Notes: generated from the letters alone by a model not told the origin. 64,000 nucleotides of DNA from Beroe ovata (GCA_946803715.1 CAMPET010000080.1:59693-123692), one strand, 5' to 3'; counted from the first letter of the stretch, positions 11,493 through 25,046 are shown. A program made the numbers and translations.

Positions 11493-12495
11493 GATAATTA
11501 TTATCGAGGGTACAAGTACAATTATTATAGGTGTGGTGGAATATTAGGTGTGGTTGATCGAGGGGACTGGGGGAGATATAGGGGTTGACCGAGGGGACTG
11601 GGGGAGATATAGGGGTTGACCGAGATAGTACGGTTGACAATAATTTAAGCGGGAGTGATTCTTAACTTCGAATATCCGACATTCAGAGTCCAAGATATTG
11701 GCAGTTATAGAAAGGTACACAGAGTTTTCGTGCCACTCCTATAGGACGTATAGGTACCTAATATCTATACCGTAGGTAACCAGCTAGCTACGCCTATCAA
11801 AGCCAAGAAAATAAAGAAATTTAGATACAGATGGTACCAATATGGCGTTCAAATTCCCTCAAACAGCTATTATTATGAAGGAGCAACAGCTATATGCTGT
11901 ACACACAAACAATGAACTGTCATCGAAGCTTGGGAACTCGGTATAGTAAAAACTACTGCCAGAAAGGAACTGGAAATCATTTATCCAGAGGCACAGAAAT
12001 GTTGGTTTAAGAGATACGCTAANATCATTGTCGAGGGTACAAGTACAATTATTATAGGTGTGGTTGATCGAGGGGACTGGGGGAGATATAGGGGTTGATC
12101 GAGACGGTTAAAGCGGGAGTGATTCCAAATTTCGATTATTCGATTATCCGACATTCAGAGTCCAAGATATTGGCAGTAATAGAAAGGTACACAGAGTTTT
12201 CGTGCCACTCCTATAGGACGTATAGGTACCTAATATCTATATCGTAGGTAACCAGCTAGCTACGCCTATCAAAGCCAAGAAAACAAAGAAATTTAGATAC
12301 AAATGGTACCAATATGGCGTTCAAATTCCCTCAAACAGCTCTTATTATGAAGGAGCAACAGCTATATGCTGTACACACAAACAATGAACTGTCATAGAAG
12401 CTTGGGAACTCGGTATAGTAAAAACTACTGCCAGAAAGGAACTGGAAATCAATTATATAGAGGCACAGAAATGTTGGTTTAAGAGATACGCTAAG
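11493..12495. repeat. Direct duplication of about 0.5 kb around N 12023
   Basis: Copies 11493-12022 and 12024-12495 end in the same bases (GTTTAAGAGATACGCTAA), the first directly at the N. The first copy has two GGGGACTGGGGGAGATATAG units and the second has one. This looks like allelic sequence joined in series. No gene seen. Confidence 0.8.
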
Positions 12496-14900
12496 ATCAA
12501 TAGCCCGTTTTTTGGGCACACATGACGTGATTTGAAAATTCCGAAAAGAGAGGCTGAATAAAGTTAGGATTTCGCAAGAAAAGAGCCAAAAGTCCTAAAA
12601 ATGCTATATTTCCTTCTCCATGTGATGTCATGTCAGAGTCAGCCTTGTAATGATACAAATATTTAGAGTGGGGTTATATAGGAAAAGTAGTGCTGTCGTT
12701 TCACATGGCTAATACCGTTTCGGCGACGCCAAGAGTTCCATGAAGCCCAACGTCAGTCCAAGTGAAAATTACGTGAAGTTTTCTTGAAGTTTACATTCCA
12801 CAATTAACTAAAGAATCATAGGGCTGATCATAAAAGATTTGATGTAGTGGAGGGAAATTAATAAGGGATTATAATATGTAGTTGTCCAACGGAAATCATT
12901 CTTGAGTTCGGTTGTTTTTTAATTGATTTTCGGAATTTACATGCCGTCATTTGTTGAGAAGGATAGAAAAAGTACCTAAATAAAAACTTTAAACCACCGA
13001 CTAAAAATCATGGGAGAGTCTCAACGAAAAAAAAAACAGACATATACGATGACATGGGTAATGACGCTTGTTAATTGGGGATGAAGATCTAAGGAGTATT
13101 TTCCAACATTTTTTACGTAGCCCATCATGATGGCGGAAATGATCGCGCTTTTTATCAGATAATCTTCAATTGATGACCGATGACTGATGACATTATCGTC
13201 CTACTACGATCATGACTGTCAGCAATTAAAATAAGGGGAGATCAGTTGAGAAATGTAGAGCGGTTATATATATGAGTAGATAGATAGGTAGATCGTACTT
13301 TTATATGAAATGCTTATCAGTTAGGCAAAACATAATGCAGGTAAACCCATAATGATTATCTACCATGACATCTAGACGTTAGACCATAAAAATAGGGTTG
13401 TTCGATCATAAGTCAGTTTTTGACTTTACAGCCCATGATATATATACGCACACAAAACTTATAGATTCACGACTTGTCTATAGAGCATTAAGTATGGTTA
13501 GCTATATAAATGAACCGGGGTAAAAATAAGACATACTATGACTGATAAATGCCAGGGATCACATTGGCATACCTATCGGAATACTCCAGATTTATCATTC
13601 TCATGATATCGTATTTTCCACGGACATATTTAGGTTTCTACCCTAGGTATAGGACTTAGGTATCAATGCCTCATCACCCCAATTATTGGTGTAAGTTATT
13701 GACCTAGTCTGTACCTAATTTTAATATGGCACATAATGGTGATAAGGTACCAGCTACTAATCTATGCAAGGTGCTGATCAGTGCATAATGCATATGTCAA
13801 TTGTCAATGCCTGCGCGAATGCACCGCCAATGACAGAGTCATATGCAAATTGATCCGCTCTGATGATTGCAGAGGTTATGCTTTTATTAATGGGTGCTTT
13901 TATCAATATGTTGTGTTGTTCAGTACATTCCTACCACTATATAGCAGCTGCTGGTCCAATTAACGGTCCAATTAACTAATTGGGCTGGGGGTGGATTTAA
14001 AGGAGATCAAAAAGACATAAGTAATATGAAAAATCACAAATTATTCAAGAATGGTGCGAAAAATCGACTTCCGTGAACCACAAACGTACAAGGGAGAACA
14101 ATGATCTTTGGGTTGGCGAAATAAATCAGCCATGAAAACACCAACTATATAAAACACAGTAACACACACACAAACATACACAGACACAGACACAGACACA
14201 GACACACACGAACACACACACAGACACACAGACACACCTCTCACCGCTGTACATACAAATGTAGCGACATACATAGCATTCTCGTATCAAGATCATTGGT
14301 CCACGAGTAGTTACAATGATAGGCAGTGGCAGTAACTAGCTATTTCGAGGAACTGCATTCTGAGCATGATGCATCGGATAGAGTTACTATTTCAAGTAGT
14401 GTCTGAGGTACTCGAGTTACGACTGGGCTTTACTTCGAAAAAACAATGCGAACCTTCAGTTCTAAGGAATCATTTTCAAACAATTCCTAAGTACTGAATG
14501 TTCGCAGTACGTAATCAGAGCGAAAATTCGAGCGAAAAATCAAGAAGAATTCCCCGTGAGTGTAAATTCTTGAGCTGTAGCTACTACGATCAATAATCTG
14601 CTCGATGTGCAGCTGCAAGCTACCTCAAGTGTAAATAACAAGCATGAACAAATAGCTATGGAAAACGGGGAATGACTTCAATCATGAATATATATATGTA
14701 TCGGCTGCAAAAGAGTTCCAAAAATGCGAGAACCATAAAAAACTCCTCCATTTTGATAAGCATGCACAGGGAGGAAACATTGAGAAAACAAGGGGACCGT
14801 CCACTAGCACTATATTCCAGTCCCATCGGCTATACGATGGAAAGGACTGGCTCATCCACGTATAATTTCAATCACGTAGCATGTGTGTATAACAAGCAGC
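12496..14900. other. Non-coding stretch with a CA-rich tract
   Basis: No convincing exon on either strand. A CACAGA/CACACA tract lies at 14161-14237. The remainder is AT-rich with short chance frames. Confidence 0.4.
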
Positions 14901-14913
14901 TTCCATGGTGTTT

Positions 14914-14968
14914 GTGTGTGTGTGTGTGACCGTGTATGTGTGTGTGTGTATGTGTGTGTGTGTGTGTT
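14914..14968. repeat. GT microsatellite
   Basis: GT-rich tract with interruptions, followed by a short CTTA repeat. Confidence 0.85.
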
Positions 14969-15025
14969 ACTTACTTACTTGTGTTACTTGTGGTAGATTC
15001 GTAGTGAGACTAGCTGGCCATCCCT

Positions 15026-15119
15026 TGAGCGGCACCACCGTAGTTGAGGAGACTGTTGTTGTGTTCAACACCGTAACCCGCAATCGGAGGACGATCAGGG
15101 ATCGTATCAAGGTGTTTTT
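15026..15119 (-). CDS. Possible terminal exon of an unknown gene
   Basis: On the minus strand a good acceptor (TTATTTCCTTCAG) directly precedes the N at 15120. The next frame reads HLDTIPDRPPIAGYG...NNSLLNYGGAAQGMAS and then TAG. Its composition is more protein-like than the other frames. I do not recognise it, and the upstream exons are not visible to the right, perhaps because of the N. A plus-strand exon over the same bases (FVVRLAGHPLSGTTVVEE...) is a weaker alternative. Confidence 0.3.
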
Positions 15120-15120
15120 N

Positions 15121-18100
15121 CTGAAGGAAATAACATGGGTGTGGTCACATTCGAGTCACGTGATATTGTTGTCATGGTGACGTCATGTATGTCCAGAAGT
15201 TAATGGCGACTGACGGCATGACGAGGTTATAGTCTGATAAAATGAAACTATTTCAAACGGCAAAACCATATAATATGTGATTTTGCCGTTTTATAGCAAC
15301 CGATACTTAAATCCAGGGAAATAAATTTGCAGCGGAGCAGCTAGACTCAGAACTCTCCCTCTCATCTAATCACCTAACAACCTGTACCTATACTCCTGAT
15401 AGAAAGTGTGAGAAGTGATTACTATGAGGAGAAACATATATATTTGAATTTTGGAGGCATCGGAGCGGGTCACCAGGTGTGAGAAAGTAGAGTGGTCACG
15501 TGATCTGAGAGAGATTGATGAGGGGTACTGTGGTGTTAGGTATCGTAATCTGATCGCGGCAGAGAAATGTGGTTTTAATCGAGATGTATTGTATCGAGCA
15601 TAAAATGGTCATTGCTACTATTGAGTAAAGAAGAGTTCTGAATCTTCTGGATCGTGTGAAACATCAGAAATCAAAGTAAGCTCCAAGTCCAAATTAAAGA
15701 CTTCAATTTCTAAAGACGCCACGAAGGAAAAATGTTCAATAGGTACAGAAATAAACAGCTAGAAGTTAAGTCAGCTTTATGACAGTAAATATGACACATG
15801 TCATACAACTTAAACCAATTGATAGATGCCACAATAATGAATGGTCTGTCTTAGGAAATCTTTCAGTGAACATGACATTCACTTTCAGACATCTTAGGTC
15901 AATCATTTCTCAAAGAAATACAGATTTACATTTTTATTAAATATAAATCAGCAAAACCACTGTGAAATGTGGGCATGGGATGATGTTTCTTTGAAAGGTG
16001 GCTTAAGGGGTCATGAGGACCTAACCATAGCTCCTGGTTGGATGATATCAATCACGTGACATGGTTAGAGCGATTCTGATTGGTCCACAGCTGTCACGTG
16101 ACTGGGTTTTACAGCTTGTGTGAGACTATAGTCCGATTAACGTGAGAGATCACTTAAAATCCATTACAAGCAAAGCACACACATACACACACACGAACAC
16201 GCATGTAAATTGAACGGTAAAAGCTTTCACGAGTAAACGATTTGTAAACATCTTGAGTTGAAAATGAAAGCGTTTTTCAGGATCATAATTTTGATGGCCA
16301 TGCAAAAGGGACGAAATAAAAGTGGAAAAGAGTGGTTTCATGAAATTAAGCAAAATGTCTGGTCTTATTGAGAGCGTCTGAATCGGCTAAACCAAGTAGG
16401 ATTGCGCCTAAATTGGAGTCACGTGGTTCACTTAAGTGCTCCAGACATATGAAATTGAAACCCCAAACCTCTCAAGATAGCCCGAAAACATTTCAGCACG
16501 TGCAGACTGGAACTCCGAGCAAGACACGATATTATAAAGGAGCAGCACACTTCAGGGGGTAAATCTGGCACGTGCCCGTGTCCAGAGGAAGTGGCAACTT
16601 TTTACATGTGAAAATTGGCGCCACAGGCGTCCTAGATTAGCATGACAAATTATAATCAATTGATGATACCCCCTCTACACAAAGGAAACGGCCACGGCTA
16701 CTCTCTGTGATCATAAGTAGGGGCCTGATTTAAGCGCGAAACTCTTGGTCAAAATATCAATCATGCCCGGCATGAACTTACTCTTGAATTTACACTTAGT
16801 CTTCGTAGCGCAATATTATTTAAAGAAATGACCACAATAAGCGGCCGTACCAATAGCACCTGACATAAAGGTTCGTACCTGTATGAGGTCTATCATCAAG
16901 TGGTCAGATGAATGATGAGTGGTTTGGAGTGCTCAACCACAATGCACTATTCTAGACATTGTCATACGGTGCATTATGACATTATCATGTCATCTGACTA
17001 TGTGCGTGTGACATGAATAGAGTACGGAAACGTTGAGGCTATATCTTAAGTGCTTAAGTGATAAAAGTCATCCATAGCACCATCATGATCTACAATGAAG
17101 AATGTGAATGAACAATGAACGTACGCAGCCCTGTACCAGGACAAAACTCTCATGCACACTCCTTTGCCGCTCGACAACGACCAACTCAGGAAGGCAACAA
17201 CTTTCAAGACGTATTGCTGTGATCTCTGAATAGTATCACCTACTATTATAGATCATTAACTCAAGCTCTTGTGACACATCATGATAAGTAGTGTGACTGA
17301 CACAAGCTTTAATAGTTCCCTGTTATCAATTAGATGTGATAGCACAATATTACCATACGAGGTATGTGACCATGTCCTAATTAACACCTATAATAGGTAG
17401 GTGCTAATTATAAGTTGCCGATATCGCGAGATCATTCAATGATTTGCTTCCAAACCCCCCCGAGAAGAGCATGAAAATTTGAATTGAAAGAGATGAAGCG
17501 AGGGCTGAAGCCAACAAAGTGAGTCTGGTTCCTCGAAACATGGGATGTAAATCCCTGAAACAATGTATCATATTACCATGACATTAAATTTGGAAGTAGA
17601 CTCATTATATGGAAACTAATTTGAACGCGTATTCATATAATTTGAAAGCTGCCCGCTGATTGGATATCCAGACTCCAGATTCAGCGTTCTGATTGGTTCA
17701 AACACTGGTCACGTGTTGAGAGTTTTACAGAGAGAGTGGATATGGAGGAGAAACTCACGGATAAGAGGACATTCCCTCCTCAAACAACATATTAAACCAT
17801 TAAACATAGATCTGTCGTGAATATGATCCAAGAAACGTAGTCTGAAAGTGGCAGTCACGTGACAGACGAAACTATTGTCACGTGATGTCCATATATGGTC
17901 ATGTGACGATTCTCTCAATTTACAGGGCGGGGAACTTTTACCCTCGCGTGCAGATGAAATAGTCGATTACATCATCATGTTTCAGATCGTGATAATGGGA
18001 TGGATGGAACTTAGATCGGACCTTCATAACATTGAATGACTTTGATGACTTTGATCGCAATATCAAACATTAAATTGGATGGAAGTTTGAGGCTTTTATC

Positions 18101-19440
18101 GGCCGCTGTATATCATTTGATGATGAAACCTACTTATATTATTATCTCCAACTTATTCAGAAGGAGGGAAGCAATTTTAATAATGCTTCATTGGTTCTTT
18201 CAATTTCAAGTTTATCATTTGCATATTGAAATGAAAATAAGTCGCTTGATCATTGATGGGACTTAATAAATGAATATGAACTTATGGAAATTTTTGAAAT
18301 TTGTTACGAACTAGAAAGACTTTGTGGACAATTTTCAGTCAAGAAATAAGGATCGATGCAAACAGACAAACAAATAAAACAAGACATGAGGCCGGATGGC
18401 ATGGCACCTAGGAAAAGCAGAGCAATCATCTTGATGAGTATCCGACACTGATCTTGATGGTGATTCCTAGAAGATATCACGCGCAGCCAGTCACGTGACG
18501 TCATAACAACGCGTTACCATAGCAACAATATGTGATATTATGAGATAACAGCCCGTGGGCAAGATTCGTGATACACTCGAAAAAAGTGTATCACAATCAA
18601 ATCACCCACTTGTGAACCAAGCTACGTGTGTGAGTGTGTGTGCGTGGTGAACAACAAAGTGCAATACCAGCACCGAGCAATCAAGATATTGGATACACTC
18701 ACACATTGACACTCACACATCCGCACACACACACACACACACACACACAACACATACACACACAGCCATAATGTGTGATTGTATGGCAGATCTAACACTG
18801 TCATGGTACTGTGGTGTGTGGGGGCTGCAGCAGTAAATTCAATCAATGAAATTGAGTTCATGTCTTGACATCATGGTATGCATTCGAGGCGTGAAATGTG
18901 ACAAATTTGTTTGATTAAATACCCCAACTATGATTAATTTAAGACTTTGATGCATGACTGAAAATCGTGTCAAAAACAGAATCATGAAATAAATGACCGA
19001 ATGAACCGCTTAAACTCGTGCGATGGTGCGTTATTGAGGATTCGGTCACAGAGCGATTATAATGCAGAGAGTGAGACACAATAAACACCATCACAGAATC
19101 GACCAGAGCACGACATTCACACCATTATGTACGATCGGGACGGCAAAATCGACCAATTACAGAGTGGGGGCGATGTGTCACGTGGCCGGTAATTTTCACA
19201 CTCACGTGTGTTAGACTTATATACCACAATCAGGGTGTACAGGGGTTACCATTGGTAACTTAGAGTCACCTTGGTTACCTCGAGTTAACGTCTAACAAAT
19301 CGGGTATAATATGAATCTATCTCGAGATTCGGAGACGCTTTCAGCGATTTCTCAAGATAGGATTACGATTATTATTGTGTATCAAGAATTGAAACAACGG
19401 TTTAAAGCTAGCTAAATGGACATTAACTTACAATACATTA
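15121..19440. other. Non-coding region rich in CACGTG, CCAAT and X-box-like motifs
   Basis: No exon recognised over about 4.3 kb. CACGTG boxes occur near 15158, 15496, 16053, 16096, 17710, 17857, 17879, 18492, 19179 and 19203, often with ATTGG a few tens of bases upstream. A CA microsatellite is at 18722-18764. The region lies 3' of the TRIM-NHL gene. Confidence 0.45.
18492..18526. promoter_or_regulatory. Composite E-box/CRE and RFX X-box-like site
   Basis: CACGTGACGTCA (18492-18503) is an E-box overlapping a full CRE palindrome. Ten bases on is GTTACCATAGCAAC (18513-18526), which fits the RFX X-box consensus GTNRCC-N0-3-RGYAAC. A second X-box-like palindrome, GTTACCATTGGTAAC, is at 19245-19259. 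Which gene they would serve is unknown. Confidence 0.4.
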
Positions 19441-20170
19441 TCTGAATAAATTTCTCTTTATTTGGTGATATTAAAGATAGTGAATATATTATGGAAATAA
19501 ATACAACAAAAATATAAGTATACAGAAGAAATATAGATAGAAAATGGGCTACAAAAATAAAGAAAAGGGCAAAACTAGAATAATTTATTTACATAACATA
19601 TGATATATGAATACAAAGCTGAGTCGGACTTGAGCTACGTCCCGTAACCCCTACTTTCAAATGACGTCAGCCATGTCAACACGACTACCAATGTGTACAG
19701 AGAAACCGCAATTCACTGCGAAAATTCGCGTTTTTCCGAGTTTCTGAGCTGTGAATAGAGGCATATCTGTAGTACTGGCAGGGCGGACACTTATGGCGGA
19801 AACTGCCACCTAAAAGTAGGGATTCGGTTCGGGAGAAAAGCCGCTGATTCGGCGAATCTTGCTCAAGAAATACATGTCATGACCAGAAAGATTTGAAGGA
19901 GCAATGTTTCTAATGAAGAATCAAAAAGAAAACCCCGCTCACAAAGTTCAAATCGTTAGGGATCGAGACGCACGAAATCTGAACAAAACCGCTATCAAAC
20001 GCCATATTAACTGAACAGGGGGACGCGCATACAAGTCCGACATTTACAAAATGTACAACTGTTCATCACACAAACGCGCGCGCGTACACACATGTGAAAG
20101 CATCACCGCGTGACGTCACGCGTTATGTATATACAATTCTTGTACATGTGTATACATGTGTGCGTGGGAT
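19441..20170 (-). other. Probable 3'UTR of the TRIM-NHL gene
   Basis: This lies directly downstream (minus strand) of the stop codon at 20171-20173. A minus-strand AATAAA (plus TTTATT, about 19456-19461) could be the poly(A) signal. No other gene is visible here. Confidence 0.4.
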
Positions 20171-23100
20171 TTACAGGATCTGGATACGATGATTCCATGT
20201 ATCCACGACAACCAGACGTCCCTCCTGGTTCAGCTCAACGCAACATGGACCGTCAAACTCGCCGTACTTCTTGCCGCGTTTACCGTACTTTCCGTGATAA
20301 CTGGAAGTAGTTTCCAGGTATTAAGATATATCTCTGAAAAGGGGCAAAAGAAGATATTCATTGATTGAGAGAAATTCGCGTGCCAGTCAACCAGAGCTTT
20401 GCATGCATCAAGCTCATTTCGATTCAGCCTGCTAGGCGTGTTCTAAGTGTAGCTTTTACCGCACAACCTATTATCATAGAAATTGATAGTAAATCATAAG
20501 ATTCAAATGTAAAATAAACACTCACTGGCCACGCTCATCGAAGATAGAGATCCTACAGTTGCCCCACTCTGACACAATGATTCCACCCTGAGCATCGACA
20601 GTGATGTCACTAGGTCCGAGGAGCTCTCCCTTGCCCTTTCCTTCTTTTCCGAACTGTCCAATGTAGCCGCCATCAAAACCGAACACCTGAAATTGGGAAG
20701 CGTTCGATCAACTTCTTGTTCGATCAACTTCTTGTTCAAACAATCCATGCGCTTTTTGCAAGCAATCGCGGAAAACACAAGTCACAAAAAAGCGACCAAG
20801 CTATCATGTTCACCTTGATTTTAAATTTTTATTACCTTGATGCAGGCAGGTTTCATCTGAGAAACGTAGATGAGTCCGTGAGAGTCTGAGGTAATACCGA
20901 CTGGCTGGTGAAGTTGACCCTCTGGGGCGTTGTCAGAGCCTCCGATAACCCTCAGGAAGTTGCCCTAGGGGAGAGCGAAGAATTCAAAATTCATCCCCGA
21001 TCAAAAGAAATGTATTTACAAGAAAAGGGTTCATTGAGTTCGACAAAATCGAGAGATTATCCACAAATTCCCTCACTCTAACTTACCCGTGAGTCGAAGA
21101 CTTGGACCCTGTTGTTATCAGAATCGGTGATGATCAGATAGTTATCCCTAGTACAACATATCTTCCTGGGGTTCATGAACTCTCCCTCACTCTTGCCCTC
21201 TCTGCCAAGTGTCCTCACAAACTTGCCCTGAGTAGTAAACACGGAGATCCTGTTGTTGCCGGAATCCACGACGTATACAAATCCTGGAGGAGGGGAAGAC
21301 GAGTTGAGAAGAAAAAACATTCGATATTACGAGGGGTGATTTGAGAAAAGTAGAGAGGAAAATCCATATCAAGTTCGAAATATCAAACGATTCACATTCT
21401 AGGTATCTGCTATGACAAATGTCACTAATAACGAATCATGGCACCATAATGGGAACAATAGTCAATGGGGTCTAGTATTCTTACCTTGGCTATCGACGCA
21501 GGTGTCAGTAGGGTTATCCAGTTCTCCCTTTCCGGACCCCTTCTTTCCAGCTCCAATGATATGAGAGAACTTGCCTGTCTTCTTAAGACACTGAACCCTG
21601 TTGTTCTCTGGAAAAGAATAAGAGAGATTGGTCGGCTGCCAAACATGATGTTTCTTACTTTCCAGTTCAAACTACAATCGACAACTACAAAGTCGCCATT
21701 TCTTTATTTATGTCTGAGCAATATCTTAGCAATAGAAGTAATAACTTCGCGTCAAATGTAAGTTATCTTTAACTAACCGGTATCAGCGACGTACATGTTG
21801 CCAGACTTATCGAAACTGATACCCATGGGTTTCTTGAACTCAGCAACACCAGTACCAGATTTGCAGTTGGGAGCGCCAATAGCTCGGACCCCTATCGGAG
21901 ATAAAAGTTTTTTAATTCGACTCAAGTCCACATTCTCTATCCTAAGAGGCACTGAGAATCAATCTTAAACTTGGCGGGTAAAAAAACACCTCCAAACTGC
22001 TGAAAATAGGTTCTATACCCTACCTTTTCCGACGTAGTAGTCGGTGACAGTATCGGCAAGGTCAGCTTGGTTAGCATGGTCCTCATCCCCGTCAATAGCG
22101 GATCTCAGAGTAGAGAACTCTCCTGTGTGATTGGCTGGTGAGAAGTTGGGAACCACGCGTGTGATTGGTCACTCGAAATCGAGATCTCTATTTTGATTGG
22201 CAGATGTAAACTCCAGTAACGCGTGTGATTGGTCAGTCTGTGTTGAATCTCGATCCTGATTGGTTGATAGAAAGTTCTCCATACCTGGGCTGATAGGTCG
22301 ACCATGGCTGGTGGCTTGCTTGCTCCCCCCAGTTCCATTGGCAGTCCTCTCCCGCATCTCTTTGATTGGTTGAGCGTTGTAAGTCTCCACAACAAACTTG
22401 CCGAGCCCATCAATAAACGTGGTGATGATCGTCTCGTTCACCTTGGAGAGAGAAGGGGAGTGAGAAGTCAAACTTCATTTTTCTTGAGGATCTTTTCAAT
22501 CAAAAATCGTGGAGATGTCAAGATGGGGGTTCCTGTTTCATGAAAAGATTGAAATATGCCTTCCAAAACAAAACTCTGCTCTTTATATGAGCAGCAAGCG
22601 TCTCCAAGACGCACAAAACTAAACCTTTTGGAATTCGATGTTCTTCCTCTTTACACCGATATCAAGATCAACATTCTTCAGCTCCTCCATTCGCTCGTAG
22701 ATCTGAGGAAAAACTTGTCAACTCCAGAATTGGTCAACTCCAGAATATGCATCCCAAGAATTGGTCAACTCCAGAATATGCATCCCAAGAATTGGTGAGT
22801 TAAAGGGAGGATGAAGACAGAATGAGGCGCGATTTCGGCTTGTTCTCATACTGCGTGATCCAAATACTTGCGCTGCTGATTTCGGCGCAACATTTTTCGA
22901 AAATCTGCTCTCTAACCTGTCCCTCCATTCCGAGGATGTCAACATCAGAGCCATCATTGAGGAGGTTGGCGACAAAGTCACAACCAGCCTGTGTACTCTG
23001 CATAGCCACAGACAGTTCCTCCCTCTTAGCCTCTAGTTGGGATACACTGGCCTGCTTCATCTGCTCAACTGAGGGGAGGAGAGAATGGTGAGGGATGTAG

Positions 23101-25046
23101 TGAGAGGTGAGGTGACAACTTGGGGAAAATCAGAGAGAGGTGAGGGGATTACCGATGATGGTGAAAATCCTGTCATCCAAAGCATTGGAATGCGAAATTC
23201 TGGGTAATTACCTGTGTTGAGAAGATGCTGTTCTCTGGCCTTGATAGCTTTCTGCACACGTTCCATCATGGTCTTAATCTCATTCTGTGCTTTCTTTGCC
23301 TGCTCCTTCATTTCATGTTCCTCGTCCTTGAGGATTGTGATGCTCTGATTGAGCGGCTTGAGCTTAGATTGGACGGCATCCAGGGCTTGTTTCACGTTGT
23401 CCCTATGTGATCCGATGATCTCAGAGATGGGCTTCACCTTCATGTTCTTGTACTCTCCTGAGAAATGAGCATGTCAGAAACCAGATATCAGTCGGTATCT
23501 TAGGATCGAATGTGCAGACGCCAGGCGATCATTCCATTTCCCAAAATAATCAATAATCCTGAGAACTATCCTGGAATCTGGATGTTTTGAAAATGAATTC
23601 AACTGACTTACCGAGAGTACAGTCTCGGCAGATGGACTCGCTCGTGGTCTCACAGTAGAGTCGGAGTGCCTCCTCAGGATGTTTGGGACACATCTGAATC
23701 CTGTGATTCGCCTGGGGGAGGGCCAAGTGGGTCAGCTATGCAGGCCGAGAGGACATGATATCGTACCATTCTTTGTGTGTCGTGTTCACGACACCCAAAT
23801 AATGGCCGAATTGATTTGATTCCTTTAATCATTGACGCATGTCAGAATCCTATGATCTAAGGAAAATCTAGGGACCATCAAGTACCTGGAGGGACCTATC
23901 CTTGATGAGCTCGTCGAAGTTGAAGATATGATGGTCTTTGGTGTACTTGAGCGAGCTGTAGATTGACTTACAGTCCTTACAATACGCTTCCTCAGCCTCA
24001 ACACACCAGAACTCAGCACCTGCAGATTTGGAAAATATTAAGTTGTGTTTGATAGTCATTGACGGTGCTCAGCTACGTTCGCAACAGCTCTGAGCAACCA
24101 TCATTTGCAACAAAAAAGGTCCTTATCTCGATAAAATTCCATTTGGGTTAGGAATAAGTGCGGTATCATTTCATCTCGATTTTATAAAATCGAGATTTTA
24201 TAAGACCCCAAAAACTCACCACAGTTGCCACACCCATCGCACGTCTTGGTCTCTTTCTCCTTGTTCAGGTTGAGGATCTTGATGAGGTTCTCAATAACTC
24301 GGTGTTTGGTGAAGTTCTTCACGTCACCGTTGATAAGAGCAACTTCCTTTCGGCAGATTGGGCAACTGAAGTGAGAAGAGAAATGAATTTTGCTGAATAT
24401 CTTGGAGGATGTATCATGAAAACTACCACGATATTCAAAAAAATTGGTCACAAAAACCAGAAGAATATTGAAAGTCTACTCACACAACATAGGAGTTGTG
24501 TCCGGCAGCCTGCGCAAGACACGCCTCACAGTAGGTGTGAAGACAGGGCAGGACCCGCGGGGAAGTGAAGTGGTCCCGGCAGATGGGGCATTCCAACTCA
24601 TTCCACATACGTGCAGCTACCTTCTCATCTGTCACCCTGGGGGAGGAGGAGGGGGTTAGAGCGAGGGGGAGGTACTGGTCATGGGTCAGGGGTGGAGATT
24701 GCATCAGTGGGGTGAGGGTAATCCTCTCTTGTTTCAATTCTCAAACTTTGCTAATTGTCGAAAATTTGAATAGAAATTTTATCAGTAAGCGTGTTATTCC
24801 TGCGATTGATGAAATGGCAATATTTGTATTCAAATACAATCCTTATGAGCAATCGACACAACAACTTCCCAATCCAAACACAAGGAAATATATTTCTTAC
24901 TTCTTTTGGACGACCTCCTCCTTGCCGTCCTCGGTGTGGTGGATGATGTTCTGTGCCTTCACTGCGCTGGGCGGGGGCGATGCTTGACTTGTCCTGATCT
25001 CTTTGCCGTCCTCGTTGAATTCCTTCCGTTTGATAACCTCAGCCAT
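20171..25046 (-). CDS. TRIM-NHL protein (RING E3 ubiquitin ligase type)
   Basis: Sixteen exons, 754 aa: 24901-25046, 24484-24636, 24220-24365, 23886-24019, 23612-23711, 23212-23457, 22917-23068, 22625-22702, 22285-22441, 22024-22122, 21778-21891, 21485-21607, 21087-21283, 20836-20964, 20526-20686, 20171-20300. All phases agree. The RING (about 65-106) shows CPIC, CLHTYCEACL and CPIC. B-box-type fingers follow: CDGCGNC...WC...YCKDC (about 143-175) and CPKH...YC...CRDC (about 197-226). A coiled coil spans about 230-360. Six NHL repeats (about 471-754) each end in a V.D..N.R-type strand, the last being VVVDTWNHRIQIL at the C terminus. By family, the RING transfers ubiquitin and the NHL propeller binds RNA or protein in the cytoplasm. 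The sixth NHL repeat lies in a separate last exon; ignoring its donor at 20525-20520 would give a false stop (TGA 20522-20524). The ATG at 25046 is in ACCATGG context. No filamin repeat is evident. Confidence 0.88.
22123..22284 (-). promoter_or_regulatory. Intron 9 with a phased GATTGG (CCAAT) array
   Basis: The 162-base intron carries five GATTGG motifs whose ATTGG starts at 22130, 22164, 22196, 22228 and 22259, spaced 34, 32, 32 and 31 bases apart. CGCGTGTGATTGGTCA occurs twice, so the array is a dimer of about 64 bp repeated twice. It may simply be a minisatellite. The spacing of about three helical turns would also suit repeated NF-Y-type sites on one DNA face. Confidence 0.5.

Noticed and set aside
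20522-20524. TGA as the end of the TRIM-NHL gene
   Set aside because: It overlaps a perfect GTGAGT donor, and a phase-matching last exon (20171-20300) supplies the sixth NHL repeat.
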